A stretch of 64,000 nucleotides of DNA, taken from positions 35,233 to 99,232 of the forward strand of contig CALEYQ010000023.1 in NCBI GenBank assembly GCA_937924855.1, read 5' to 3'. Within the stretch, counting starts at the first letter, position 1, and every line of letters starts with the position of its first letter. The position numbers and the translations under genes are program-made. The notes under the pieces are model-generated. The model searched no databases. It was not told the DNA's origin and saw nothing but the letters and a program-made list of their open reading frames with translations. The DNA comes from an uncultured Bacteroidota bacterium. Lineage in GTDB: Bacteria; Bacteroidota; Bacteroidia; JADZBD01. Positions 31,963-40,885 of this stretch are shown in pieces.

Positions 31963-34644
31963 ATGCTACGGGTAATCATTTTTATTCTTTTTTGTCTTTT
32001 TTTGCTTCCGGCCAAAGCTACACACAACCGTGCCGGTGAGATTACCTATCAATGGGTTTCCGGTTTTTCCTATCATGTTACTATTAAAACTTATACCCGA
32101 CATGGAGGTTCTGTTGTTGCAGACCGATGTAACCTCACTATTTATTTCGGAGATGGTGACAGTGCTGTTTGTCCAAGGATAAACGGAGTTTCTCAAAGTT
32201 GCAGCCCACCTGAGAAAGACGGGCAGAATATCACAAACTCAATTCGATATAACGAATACAAAACTACAACCCCCCACGCTTATCCGGGGCCCGGTCTATA
32301 CAAACTTTATATGTATGACCCAAACCGGAATGCTGATATTGTAAATATTCCCAACTCGGTAAATATTCCTTTTTATATCCAGGCCTATCTGGTTATTTCA
32401 CCCATTTTGGGAGGAGGAAATAATAGTCCGGTTTTGACATACCCACCCATCGACAATGCCTGTCTTTATAAATGTTTTATTCATAACCCCGGGGCCTACG
32501 ATCCTGATGGAGACAGCCTATCTTATGAATTGGGCCCTTGTCTGGGTTGGAACGGAGGAAATCCTATACCCGGATATTACATTCCTCAGGGAGTAACCAT
32601 TAACCCTGTAACCGGCGACCTTGTTTGGTGCACTCCACAACCGGCTCCCAACCCACCCTTTAACAGTTTCCCCCAGGAGTATAATTTTGCCATTTACATT
32701 AAGGAATGGCGAAAATTCGGGAACCAATGGAATCTTGTGGGATGGACTGAGCGGGATCTCCAGGTGGAAGTAAAACAATGCTCCAATAACCCACCCGATA
32801 TTTTAAATGTTCAGGATACCTGTGTAAAAGCCGGTGATGTTTTAACTTTTGTGGTAACCGCCAACGATCCCGATAACGATATCGTTACCTTGTCTGCCAG
32901 CGGAGCTCCCTTTCTGCTTAATCCTCAGGCAAGCTTTCCGCCCATAACCGGAATGCAGCCCGTAAGTCAGACTTTTTCATGGCAGACTACCTGCAATTTT
33001 GTGCGTAAGCAACCCTACCAGGTTTTGTTTAAGGCCATCGACAACGATCCCCAGGTTCCCTTGGTTGATCTTGAAAGTGTTTTCATTCGAATTGTTGCCG
33101 AAGGTCCCACCAATCTTCAGGGCACCGCCCAGTGTAATTCCATTAATCTGACCTGGAATCCTTCTTCTTGTAATCCCGCGAATAATAATGTCAAAGGCTA
33201 CCGGATTTATGTAGATGATTTTTGTAACCCCTGGATGCCCGGAGCCTGCGAAACAGGAGTTCCGGGATATACCGGTTATTCCCAGGTAGGAACCCTGAAT
33301 GGAATCAACAATACATCATTTACTATTTCCAATCTCTCCCACGGCATAGTTTATTCTATCCGTGTGGTAACGGAATTTGCAGATGGTGCTCTTTCTTATG
33401 CGTCAGACCCCGTGTGTGTTCAGTTGAAAAAGGATGTCCCTATTTTAACACATGTGGATATCACAACCACCTCAACCACGGCAGGAACTTTGGATGTAAG
33501 ATGGGTAAAACCATCGGCCGGTCCCAACGGGCTTGACACAGTTCAATTCCCAGGCCCTTATAAGTACGATTTGTACAGGGGCGTAGGATTTACCAGCGCA
33601 ACAAATCTGGTAACGTCTTTCACCAGTCCCACATTTTCAGGATTGAATAATCTCATCTATTCCGACAATTCGCTAAATACCGACGGCAACCCTTATGTTT
33701 ACCGGATAGATTTTTATTCGGGAAACACACTTGTTTGTCAAACCCGAAGCGCCTCCAGTGTTTTTCTTACGCTGACTCCCTCCGACAATACCCTAACCCT
33801 GAACTGGTCTTACAATGTTCCCTGGAACAATACCCTTACCTATATTTGGAAAGAAATTCCTACAAGTTCCAACAACTGGGTAAAAATCGACAGCACCACA
33901 ACAAACATGTATGTTGACGGAAATCTTGTGAATGGTGCAACCTATTGTTATTATGTAGAAACCAAAGGCCAATATTCGGATCCAACCCTTCCTGCACCTT
34001 TGCTGAATCGCAGTCAGCGCAAATGCGGAGTGCCTGTTGATCTTACCCCTCCCTGTCCACCTGTTTTATCTCTTGTTTCCGACTGTGAAATTTCTTCCAA
34101 TGCCCTCAGTTGGACGAACCCTAATTTGTCATGCGCTGATGATGTAGTGGCCTATAATATTTATTACGCACCCATTGAAGGGCAGGATATGCTGTTGCTG
34201 ATAACACTTTCGCCGGCCACCAATACCACCTATCTCCATGACAGCCTTTTGAGTATTGCAGGATGCTATGCCGTTACTGCCGTTGATTCATTCAATAACC
34301 AAAGTGCTTTGAGCAATATGATTTGCGTGGATAATTGTCCCATTTATGAATTGCCCAATGTATTTACCCCAAATGGCGACGGCCTGAATGATTTCTTTAT
34401 TCCCTTCCCTTACCGCTTTGTGAAGGATATTGATTTGAATGTTTATAACCGTTGGGGCGAACTTGTTTTCAGTACAACGGATCCTGCCATCATGTGGAAT
34501 GGTGATCACCAGCGCTCTAAACAGCCTTTATCCGACGGCGTTTATTTTTATACCTGCGTAGTAAATGAAATCCGACTCAAGGGAATTCAGCAAAGAACGC
34601 TTACCGGATTTGTCCATTTACTTCGCAATCCGGGAGGAAATTAA
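31963..34644 (+). CDS. CHU_C (T9SS type B sorting domain) surface protein
   Basis: A large secreted protein of 893 residues. The signal peptide is at about 1-19 (ending PAKA), followed by the THNRAGEITYQW start typical of this Bacteroidota family. Ig- or cadherin-like beta domains follow, with CFIHNPGAYDPDGDSLSYEL and a later TANDPDNDIVTLSA. A fibronectin type III-like region is at about 385-490. The C-terminal about 90 residues are the CHU_C/gliding-motility-associated domain: LPNVFTPNGDGLNDFFIPFP, VYNRWGELVFST and DGVYFYTC. That domain routes proteins through the type IX secretion system and holds them at the cell surface. A function in adhesion or polymer binding is a guess. A weak TATTATTG box lies just before the ATG. 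Confidence 0.88.
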   Translation: MLRVIIFILFCLFLLPAKATHNRAGEITYQWVSGFSYHVTIKTYTRHGGSVVADRCNLTIYFGDGDSAVCPRINGVSQSCSPPEKDGQNITNSIRYNEYKTTTPHAYPGPGLYKLYMYDPNRNADIVNIPNSVNIPFYIQAYLVISPILGGGNNSPVLTYPPIDNACLYKCFIHNPGAYDPDGDSLSYELGPCLGWNGGNPIPGYYIPQGVTINPVTGDLVWCTPQPAPNPPFNSFPQEYNFAIYIKEWRKFGNQWNLVGWTERDLQVEVKQCSNNPPDILNVQDTCVKAGDVLTFVVTANDPDNDIVTLSASGAPFLLNPQASFPPITGMQPVSQTFSWQTTCNFVRKQPYQVLFKAIDNDPQVPLVDLESVFIRIVAEGPTNLQGTAQCNSINLTWNPSSCNPANNNVKGYRIYVDDFCNPWMPGACETGVPGYTGYSQVGTLNGINNTSFTISNLSHGIVYSIRVVTEFADGALSYASDPVCVQLKKDVPILTHVDITTTSTTAGTLDVRWVKPSAGPNGLDTVQFPGPYKYDLYRGVGFTSATNLVTSFTSPTFSGLNNLIYSDNSLNTDGNPYVYRIDFYSGNTLVCQTRSASSVFLTLTPSDNTLTLNWSYNVPWNNTLTYIWKEIPTSSNNWVKIDSTTTNMYVDGNLVNGATYCYYVETKGQYSDPTLPAPLLNRSQRKCGVPVDLTPPCPPVLSLVSDCEISSNALSWTNPNLSCADDVVAYNIYYAPIEGQDMLLLITLSPATNTTYLHDSLLSIAGCYAVTAVDSFNNQSALSNMICVDNCPIYELPNVFTPNGDGLNDFFIPFPYRFVKDIDLNVYNRWGELVFSTTDPAIMWNGDHQRSKQPLSDGVYFYTCVVNEIRLKGIQQRTLTGFVHLLRNPGGN

Positions 34645-34670
34645 ATTCCCGTTTATTATCTTTAGAAATT

Positions 34671-35279
34671 ATGTTTACAGGCATTATTGAAACTCCGGGA
34701 ACGGTGGATTCAACATTTAGAAATGAAAGCAATCTTACCCTTTGGATAAGAGCCCCATTTACCCATGAATTGAAAATTGACCAGAGTATTTCCCACAATG
34801 GTATTTGCCTTACGGTAACTGAAATCGAATCAGATAAATATGCGGTTGTTGCTGTTCCTGAAACCATTAAAAGGACAACCATTGGAGGTTGGGAACCCGG
34901 GTTACAGGTAAATCTGGAACGGGGAGTAAGTGGCAATGGCCGCCTCGACGGACATTTGGTACAAGGCCATGTAGATTGTATCGGGTATGTTGACCGTATT
35001 GAAAATCTGGGAGGAAGCTTTCAGTTTTATTTTTCCTATTCCGACCCTAAGTATGTAACCGTTGAAAAAGGAAGTATTACGGTAAACGGGGTTTCCTTAA
35101 CTGTAGTAGATTCTTCGGACCTGGGTTTTTCCGTTGCTATAATTCCCTTTACCTATGAAAACACTACCTTCAAAGATCTGAAGCGGGGTGATGCCGTAAA
35201 TCTGGAATTTGATGTAATCGGGAAATATGTTTCCCGGTACCTTGAAAAAGAATTTTCCCGAAAAAACAAAGGAAACTAG
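34671..35279 (+). CDS. ribE: Riboflavin synthase, alpha subunit
   Basis: Dismutates two 6,7-dimethyl-8-ribityllumazine into riboflavin and the pyrimidinedione. The protein has 202 residues, made of the usual two lumazine-binding repeats. The N-terminal repeat has MFTGIIETPGTV, SHNGICLTVTEI and GNGRLDGHLVQGHVDC; the second repeat has ITVNGVSLTVV. All are close to consensus. A near-consensus TATCTTTA lies 6 nt before the ATG. No FMN-riboswitch-like leader fits in the 26-nt spacer. The stop TAG interlocks with the metF stop in the palindrome CTAG at 35276-35279. Confidence 0.95.
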   Translation: MFTGIIETPGTVDSTFRNESNLTLWIRAPFTHELKIDQSISHNGICLTVTEIESDKYAVVAVPETIKRTTIGGWEPGLQVNLERGVSGNGRLDGHLVQGHVDCIGYVDRIENLGGSFQFYFSYSDPKYVTVEKGSITVNGVSLTVVDSSDLGFSVAIIPFTYENTTFKDLKRGDAVNLEFDVIGKYVSRYLEKEFSRKNKGN

Positions 35280-36229
35280 AAAATCTCAGATGCAACTCTT
35301 CGGGTTGCTTCAGAGGTTCCCATAGTATAAAAGTGGAGGCAGGGAGCGTTATTTTTTACCAGCTCTTTGCTTTGGGCAATGGCCCATTCAATACCAACCT
35401 CACGCGCCTGGGCATCGTCTTTGGCCTTTTCAATTTCATCAAGGAGCTCTTCCGGAATGTCGATTTTGAAAATTTTGGGAAGAATTTTAGCCTGACTTTT
35501 GGAAGTAAGAATTTTCAGGCCGGGCAGTATGGGAACCTGAATGCCCATCTCACGACATTTTTCCACAAAAGAAAAATATACTTTATTGTCGAAAAACATT
35601 TGCGTAACCACATACTCACCCCCCGCATCAATCTTTGATTTAAGATACTTCAGGTCGGATTTCATGTTCGGCGCTTCAAAATGTTTTTCAGGGTAGCCTG
35701 CCACTCCAATGCAAAAATTGGTGGGAGCCATATTTTCCACTTCTTCATGAAGGTATTTTCCCTTGTTCATCTGAACAATCTGTTCAACAAGATTTACAGC
35801 ATACGGGTGCCCGTTAGGTTCGGGTACAAATGAGGGCTCAGATTTTATCTGATCACCTCTGAGGGCAAGTACATTATCAATGCCCAGAAAATGCAGGTCA
35901 ATCAGTGCACTTTCCGTTTCCTCTTTGGAAAAGCCTCCGCAAATGATATGTGGAATGGCATCTACATGGTAGCGGTTAATAATGGCAGCACAGATTCCAA
36001 CGGTTCCGGGACGCTTCCGGATGGATACTTTTTCCAAAAAGCCTCCTTCCCGCTTTTTATAAATGTATTCTTCGCGATGGTAGGTAACGTCGATGAAGGA
36101 GGGCTTGAACTCCATCAGGGGATCAATTCCGTCAAAAATGGAAGTGATGCTCTTCCCCTTTAAGGGCGGGAGTATTTCGATGCTGAAAAGGGTCTTTTTG
36201 GCCTTTTTGAGATGATCGATGACCTTCAT
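35276..36229 (-). CDS. metF: 5,10-methylenetetrahydrofolate reductase
   Basis: Flavoprotein that reduces methylene-THF to methyl-THF for methionine synthesis, cytoplasmic. The protein has 317 residues. The TIM-barrel landmarks are SIEILPPLKGKSI at the N-terminus (the catalytic Glu is in this strand), FIDVTYHREE, LALRGDQIK, and QMFFDNKVYFSFVEKC near residue 210. The segment PILPGLKILTSKSQ follows, as in other MetF proteins. An exact TACCTTTG box lies 19 nt upstream. There is no methionine-related gene nearby. Confidence 0.95.
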   Translation of the reverse strand: MKVIDHLKKAKKTLFSIEILPPLKGKSITSIFDGIDPLMEFKPSFIDVTYHREEYIYKKREGGFLEKVSIRKRPGTVGICAAIINRYHVDAIPHIICGGFSKEETESALIDLHFLGIDNVLALRGDQIKSEPSFVPEPNGHPYAVNLVEQIVQMNKGKYLHEEVENMAPTNFCIGVAGYPEKHFEAPNMKSDLKYLKSKIDAGGEYVVTQMFFDNKVYFSFVEKCREMGIQVPILPGLKILTSKSQAKILPKIFKIDIPEELLDEIEKAKDDAQAREVGIEWAIAQSKELVKNNAPCLHFYTMGTSEATRRVASEIF

Positions 36230-36248
36230 TTTCCGTTAATTAAGGCCA

Positions 36249-36256
36249 CAAAGGTA
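36249..36256 (-). promoter_or_regulatory. -7 promoter element of metF
   Basis: TACCTTTG on the minus strand, an exact match, 19 nt before the metF ATG. Confidence 0.6.
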
Positions 36257-36284
36257 AATATTTGAGGCTTTTGTGGTATTTTTT

Positions 36285-36315
36285 TTTGCTTTTTAGGGGA
36301 TTTAGCCTATTTTTG
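36285..36315 (+). promoter_or_regulatory. Consensus promoter of rimP-nusA-infB
   Basis: TTTG at 36285-36288, a 19-nt spacer, TATTTTTG at 36308-36315. Both elements and the spacing match the Bacteroidota primary-sigma consensus; it is the best promoter in the window. Confidence 0.75.
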
Positions 36316-36327
36316 TGGCCTGAAAAT

Positions 36328-36381
36328 ATGGAAACGAAAAAGAGGGGTAGAAACCCCTCTTTTTTTTCCGGTAAATTATGA
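36328..36381 (+). CDS. Putative 17-aa leader peptide upstream of rimP
   Basis: ATG at 36328, product METKKRGRNPSFFSGKL, stop TGA overlapping the rimP start as ATGA (36378-36381). It begins about 12 nt after the -7 box, so it would be the first start codon in the transcript. Its codons run through both arms of the hairpin at 36337-36364. The interlocked stop and start is the standard geometry for translational coupling. The composition is basic, without a run of one amino acid. No family is recognised and expression is unproven. Confidence 0.4.
   Translation: METKKRGRNPSFFSGKL
36337..36367 (+). terminator. Terminator-like hairpin inside the rimP leader (possible attenuator)
   Basis: AAAAAGAGGGG, loop TAGAAA, CCCCTCTTTTT, continuing into a T run to 36367. 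It lies between the promoter and the rimP ATG. No plus-strand gene upstream needs a terminator here (ribE ended 1 kb earlier against metF), so it most likely acts on the rimP transcript itself. Confidence 0.6.
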
Positions 36382-36824
36382 TTGAAACCGGGCAAATATT
36401 AACCCTTCTGGAAGGCCCACTGGCTGAAACCGAAGCTTTTCTGGTAGATCTGAGTGTATCGAGAAAAAACAAAATCCTGATCCGGATCGACCACGACAAG
36501 GGCGTTGATTTGCACCTGTGTAAAAAGATTTCAAGGGCCGTTGAATCGGGCCTGAACAGAGATGCCGAGGACTTTGAACTGGAAGTGTCTTCCCCGGGCC
36601 TGGATGAGCCTTTTAAAGTTAAGCGTCAATACTTTAAAAACATCGGCAAAGCGGTTGAAGTGGTGCTCGCCGATGGCAGAAAACTGGAAGGGGTGTTGAT
36701 AGGGGCAGACAATGAAGGCGTTCTGATTTCGGAACCCCCACGGAAAAAGAAAGAATTGCCCAAAGAACATAAAATAGCTTTTGAAAACATAATTAAAACA
36801 CAAAAGAAAATAACCTTCAAATAA
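36378..36824 (+). CDS. rimP: Ribosome maturation factor RimP
   Basis: Helps assemble the 30S subunit. The protein has 148 residues. The N-terminal domain contains FLVDLSVSRKNKILIRIDHDKGVDLHLCKKISR, with the family's conserved DxxxGVxxxxC-like pattern. The ELEVSSPGLDEPFK motif at the domain junction (about 68-80) is the strongest signature. The C-terminal SH3-like domain contains RKLEGVLIGADNEGVLI. The ATG overlaps the stop of a 17-codon leader ORF. First main gene of rimP-nusA-infB, the order also seen in E. coli. Confidence 0.94.
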   Translation: MIETGQILTLLEGPLAETEAFLVDLSVSRKNKILIRIDHDKGVDLHLCKKISRAVESGLNRDAEDFELEVSSPGLDEPFKVKRQYFKNIGKAVEVVLADGRKLEGVLIGADNEGVLISEPPRKKKELPKEHKIAFENIIKTQKKITFK

Positions 36825-36830
36825 CAAATC

Positions 36831-38081
36831 ATGGACAACCTAAACCTGATCGAATCCTTTGCGGATTTTAAAGATGTAAAAAACATCGATCGCGTAACCC
36901 TGATGAGCATCCTCGAAGATGTTTTTCGCAGTATGCTTCGGAAAAAGTTCAATTCCGATGAAAACTTCGATATCATCGTAAATCCTGAAAAGGGTGATGT
37001 GGAGATCTGGAGACGCCGGGAAATCGTGGATGATGAATTTGCCGAAGACAGCTTCGATTATGATGAGAACAAACATATTTCTCTGAGTGAAGCTCAGAAA
37101 ATTGAACCCGATTTTGAATTGGGAGAAGAAGTTACTGACCAGATTTATCTGGAAGATTTTGGTCGTCGCGCCGTGCTGGCCATTCGCCAAAATCTGGTTT
37201 CCAAAATTCTGGAAAGAGAAAAGGACAATATTTACAACAAATACAAGGATCGTATCGGTGAAATTGTAAACGGCGAGGTTTACCAGATCTGGAAACGCGA
37301 AATTCTGGTTCTCGACGACGAAGGAAATGAACTTATTCTGCCCAAAGCAGAACAAATTCCTTCCGATTTCTTTAAAAAAGGCGATAATGTACGTGCCGTG
37401 GTTGCACGGGTTGAATTGAAAAACAACAATCCCGTAATTATCCTAAGCCGTACCTCAACCTTGTTTTTGGAGCGATTGTTTGAACAGGAAGTACCCGAAG
37501 TTTTTGACGGACTCATCACCATTAAGAAAATTGTGCGTGAGCCTGGCGAGCGTGCCAAGGTAGCGGTGGAATCTTACGACGACAGGATTGACCCGGTTGG
37601 AGCTTGTGTGGGTATGAAAGGTTCCCGTATTCACGGCATTGTGAGAGAATTGAAGAATGAGAACATTGATGTGATTAATTTTACAACCAATCCTACCCTT
37701 TTCATTCAGCGTGCGCTTAGTCCTGCCAAAATCACCAACATTAAGCTCGACGACGATAACGGACGGGCAGAGGTTTATCTGAAACCCGATCAGGTTTCTT
37801 TGGCCATTGGGAAAGGCGGACATAATATTAAGCTGGCCGGTAAACTTACCGGATACGAAATCGATGTTTACCGGGATACCGACGAAGATAACGAGGACGT
37901 AGATCTGGAAGAATTTGCCGATGAAATTGAAGGATGGATCATTGATGAACTTAAAGCCATCGGTTGCGATACGGCTAAAAGCGTTCTGGAACTGGGCGTT
38001 GAAGATCTCGTAAAGCGTACCGACCTGGAAGAAGAGACCATCAATGAAGTGAGGAATATTTTGAAAGCTGAATTTGAATAA
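36831..38081 (+). CDS. nusA: Transcription termination/antitermination factor NusA
   Basis: RNA-polymerase-binding factor that controls pausing, termination and antitermination. The protein has 416 residues, shorter than the 495 of E. coli. It has an N-terminal polymerase-binding domain (about 1-125), an S1 domain (about 130-200, IGEIVNGEVYQIWKREILVL), and KH domains with GACVGMKGSRIHGIVREL and VSLAIGKGGHNIKLAGKLTG. A single C-terminal helix-hairpin repeat (LELGVEDLVKRTDLEEETI) follows instead of two acidic repeats. It lies 6 nt after rimP. In E. coli NusA regulates its own operon, which bears on the hairpin in the leader. Confidence 0.96.
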   Translation: MDNLNLIESFADFKDVKNIDRVTLMSILEDVFRSMLRKKFNSDENFDIIVNPEKGDVEIWRRREIVDDEFAEDSFDYDENKHISLSEAQKIEPDFELGEEVTDQIYLEDFGRRAVLAIRQNLVSKILEREKDNIYNKYKDRIGEIVNGEVYQIWKREILVLDDEGNELILPKAEQIPSDFFKKGDNVRAVVARVELKNNNPVIILSRTSTLFLERLFEQEVPEVFDGLITIKKIVREPGERAKVAVESYDDRIDPVGACVGMKGSRIHGIVRELKNENIDVINFTTNPTLFIQRALSPAKITNIKLDDDNGRAEVYLKPDQVSLAIGKGGHNIKLAGKLTGYEIDVYRDTDEDNEDVDLEEFADEIEGWIIDELKAIGCDTAKSVLELGVEDLVKRTDLEEETINEVRNILKAEFE

Positions 38082-38091
38082 TTACATTGAA

Positions 38092-38138
38092 TTAATAGTA
38101 TAACACGAATAGAGAAAATTAAATTCTTAATAGTATAA
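38092..38138 (+). repeat. 12-bp direct repeat in the nusA-infB spacer
   Basis: TTAATAGTATAA occurs exactly at 38092-38103 and 38127-38138, the second copy ending directly at the infB ATG. TAGTATAACAC around the first copy also occurs before coxB (27858-27868). Meaning unknown; perhaps an AT-rich translation-initiation element. Confidence 0.4.
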
Positions 38139-38139
38139 A

Positions 38140-40863
38140 ATGACAGAAGCCGCAACAATAAGGTTGAGCAAAGTTCTTAAGGAATTGAATGTGGGAATGC
38201 CCCACATTATTGAATTCCTTGCATCCAAAGGGTATAAGATTGATAGTAACCCAAATACTAAAATTACCCCCAAGATGCATTCTCTTCTTTTGGACGAATT
38301 TCAGGCCGAAAGGAAGGATAAGGAAGAGGCTATGAGCATTTCCTCTCAGGTGAAAAACCGGAAAGACAACCTGAACCTGGATGAAATCAATGTGGTTCCT
38401 CCCAAGAAAACAAAGGAGGATGAGGAAGTGTTGATGATTAAGGACAATGCGGCTCCTGCTGAAGAACCCGTAAAGAAACCAAAGAAGAAAGCAGCCAAAA
38501 AGGAAAGTGAAGAAGAGGTTATTAAAGCCAAAGTTGATTCCGATGCCGTTAAGCTGAAAGTAAAAGGGAAAATTGAGCTGGCTGAAGAAAAAGAAAAACC
38601 TAAAAAGAAAACTACTAAGAAAACTAAAAAGAAAGAAGAGCCTAAGCCCGAAACTGAAAAGGAAAGCCCGAAAGCCGTAGAACCTCCCGTAGAGGAGAAA
38701 AAGGAAACAAAGCCTGCCGATGATGAAAATTTCCTGAAGACAGAGTACAAAAAGCTGGATGGACCGAAGATTCTTAAAAAGATTGATCTTCCGGTCGAGG
38801 AAAAAAAGAAACCGGTTGCCTCTTCTGCCGAAGGATTTTCCAAAGACAAAAAGAAAAAGCGGAAGCGGATTAAGAAAGAAGGTGGTCCCGAAACTACGCA
38901 ACAGGGGGGTGCCGGAGGACGCGGGAAATTCCCTGCAAAACAGCGCGAAGAAAAAACCGAGCTTACGGAAGAAGAAATTCAGGCCCAGATTAAGGAAACC
39001 CTGGCCCGTCTGAGTGGGGGTGGTAAATCCAAAGCCTCCAAATATCGCCGGGAAAAGCGGGAAGAAATTAATAAACGACTTATGGAGCAGGCCGAAATTC
39101 AGGCCGAAGAATCCAAAATTTTAAAGGTAACAGAATTCGTTACAGCGAATGAACTGGCTACCATGATGAATGTTTCCGTGGCCCAGGTTATATCTTCCTG
39201 TATGAGTCTCGGACTTTTTGTGTCCATTAATCAGCGTCTGGATGCCGAAACCATTGTTATTGTAGCCGAGGAATTTGGATTTAAGGTGGAATTTGTGAGC
39301 GTTGATGTTCAGGGAACTGATCTTGAGGAGAAAGATGAAGAAGGAGATTTAAAGCCCCGTCCTCCCATTGTTACGGTGATGGGTCACGTTGACCACGGGA
39401 AAACATCTTTGCTTGACCATATTCGAAAGTCAAACGTAATTGCCGGTGAAGCGGGAGGAATAACCCAGCATATTGGAGCTTATAATGTAAAGCTTGAAAA
39501 TGGGAAGACCATAACCTTCCTCGATACTCCGGGTCACGAAGCCTTTACTGCCATGCGTGCCCGTGGTGCACAGGTAACCGATGTGGCTATTATTGTAATT
39601 GCGGCCGACGACAGCGTTATGCCTCAAACCGTGGAAGCCATAAACCATGCTCAGGCAGCAGGGGTTCCTATGGTGTTTGCCATAAATAAGGTTGATAAAC
39701 CCGGAGCTAATCCGGATAAGATCCGTGAAGCCCTTGCCGGAATGAATATTCTGGTAGAAGAGTGGGGAGGTAAGTTTCAATGCCAGGAAGTATCTGCAAA
39801 AAAGGGTTCGGGAATTGAAAGCCTTCTTGACAAAGTACTGCTGGAAGCGGAAATGAAAGACTTAAGAGCCAATCCTGATAAGCTGGCGGTAGGAACCATT
39901 ATTGAATCTTCCCTGGATAAAGGAAGAGGCTATGTGGCTACCGTTCTTGTAAAAGCAGGAACACTTCGCGTAGGCGATACCATGTTGGCCGGTTGCTACA
40001 GTGGAAAAATTAAAGCCATGGCCAACGAAAGAGGTGTGCCGGTTGAAGAAGCCGGTCCGTCCATTCCTGTTCAGGTTCTTGGTTTAACCGGAGCGCCACA
40101 GGCCGGAGATCGTTTCAATGTAATGGCCGACGAGCGCGAAGCCAGGGAAATTGCATCCAAGCGTCTCCAGTTGCAGCGCGAACAAACTATCCGTACCACT
40201 AAGCATATTACACTTGATGAAATCGGCCGCCGGATTGCCATCGGTGATTTCAGAGAGCTTAATGTCATCGTTAAGGGTGATGTGGATGGCTCTATTGAAG
40301 CGCTTGCCGATTCATTGATTAAACTTTCAACGGAAAAAATTCAACTTAAAGTTATTCATAAGTCCGTGGGTGCCATTTCCGAGTCGGATGTTATGCTGGC
40401 CTCGGCCTCCAATGCCATTATCATCGGATTCCAGGTTCGGCCTACGCTAAACGCCAGAAAACTTGCTGAGACGGAACAGATTGATATTCGCCTGTATTCC
40501 ATTATTTACGATGCCATCAATGAGATTAAAGATGCTATGGAGGGCATGTTGGCTCCGGAATATCAGGAAAAGATTACTTGTAATATCGAGGTAAGAGATG
40601 TGTTTAAGATTACCAAAGTGGGAACCGTTGCCGGATGTATGGTGCTTGATGGAAAAGTAAACCGCAATACCAAGGTCAGGGTTATCAGAGATGGAATCGT
40701 TATTTACTCCGGAGAGCTGGGTTCACTGAAGAGGTTCAAGGATGATGTAAAAGAAGTACAGGCAGGATTTGAGTGCGGGCTGAACATCGAAAACTTCAAT
40801 GATATTAAAGTAGGTGATATTATCGAAGGTTATGAAATGATTGAAGTAAAGCAGAAACTTTAA
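38140..40863 (+). CDS. infB: Translation initiation factor IF-2
   Basis: GTPase that places initiator tRNA on the 30S subunit. The protein has 907 residues. An IF2 N-terminal helical domain (IRLSKVLKELNVGMPHIIEF) is followed by a long Lys/Glu/Pro-rich linker (about 90-300) typical of Bacteroidota IF-2, then a second IF2_N domain. The G domain has GHVDHGKTSLLDH (about 415), DTPGHEAF and NKVDKPG. Domains II to IV follow to the C-terminus, where GDIIEGYEMIEV ends the protein as usual. A long minus-strand frame opposite the Lys-rich linker is a composition artefact. Confidence 0.97.
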   Translation: MTEAATIRLSKVLKELNVGMPHIIEFLASKGYKIDSNPNTKITPKMHSLLLDEFQAERKDKEEAMSISSQVKNRKDNLNLDEINVVPPKKTKEDEEVLMIKDNAAPAEEPVKKPKKKAAKKESEEEVIKAKVDSDAVKLKVKGKIELAEEKEKPKKKTTKKTKKKEEPKPETEKESPKAVEPPVEEKKETKPADDENFLKTEYKKLDGPKILKKIDLPVEEKKKPVASSAEGFSKDKKKKRKRIKKEGGPETTQQGGAGGRGKFPAKQREEKTELTEEEIQAQIKETLARLSGGGKSKASKYRREKREEINKRLMEQAEIQAEESKILKVTEFVTANELATMMNVSVAQVISSCMSLGLFVSINQRLDAETIVIVAEEFGFKVEFVSVDVQGTDLEEKDEEGDLKPRPPIVTVMGHVDHGKTSLLDHIRKSNVIAGEAGGITQHIGAYNVKLENGKTITFLDTPGHEAFTAMRARGAQVTDVAIIVIAADDSVMPQTVEAINHAQAAGVPMVFAINKVDKPGANPDKIREALAGMNILVEEWGGKFQCQEVSAKKGSGIESLLDKVLLEAEMKDLRANPDKLAVGTIIESSLDKGRGYVATVLVKAGTLRVGDTMLAGCYSGKIKAMANERGVPVEEAGPSIPVQVLGLTGAPQAGDRFNVMADEREAREIASKRLQLQREQTIRTTKHITLDEIGRRIAIGDFRELNVIVKGDVDGSIEALADSLIKLSTEKIQLKVIHKSVGAISESDVMLASASNAIIIGFQVRPTLNARKLAETEQIDIRLYSIIYDAINEIKDAMEGMLAPEYQEKITCNIEVRDVFKITKVGTVAGCMVLDGKVNRNTKVRVIRDGIVIYSGELGSLKRFKDDVKEVQAGFECGLNIENFNDIKVGDIIEGYEMIEVKQKL

Positions 40864-40885
40864 TTTTTCATAGCAAAACCAAGAG

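Noticed and set aside
34630..34655. Weak stem-loop between the CHU_C gene and ribE
   Set aside because: Only about five base pairs (CGGGA/TCCCG) with a long AT loop and a poor T tract; not convincing as a terminator.
34645..34670. Possible FMN riboswitch before ribE
   Set aside because: The spacer is only 26 nt; there is no room for the aptamer.
38119..38901. 260-residue minus-strand frame, rich in Phe and Leu
   Set aside because: It lies opposite the Lys/Glu-rich linker of infB; AAG/GAA-rich codons read backwards give Phe/Leu. No domain, and infB is certain.
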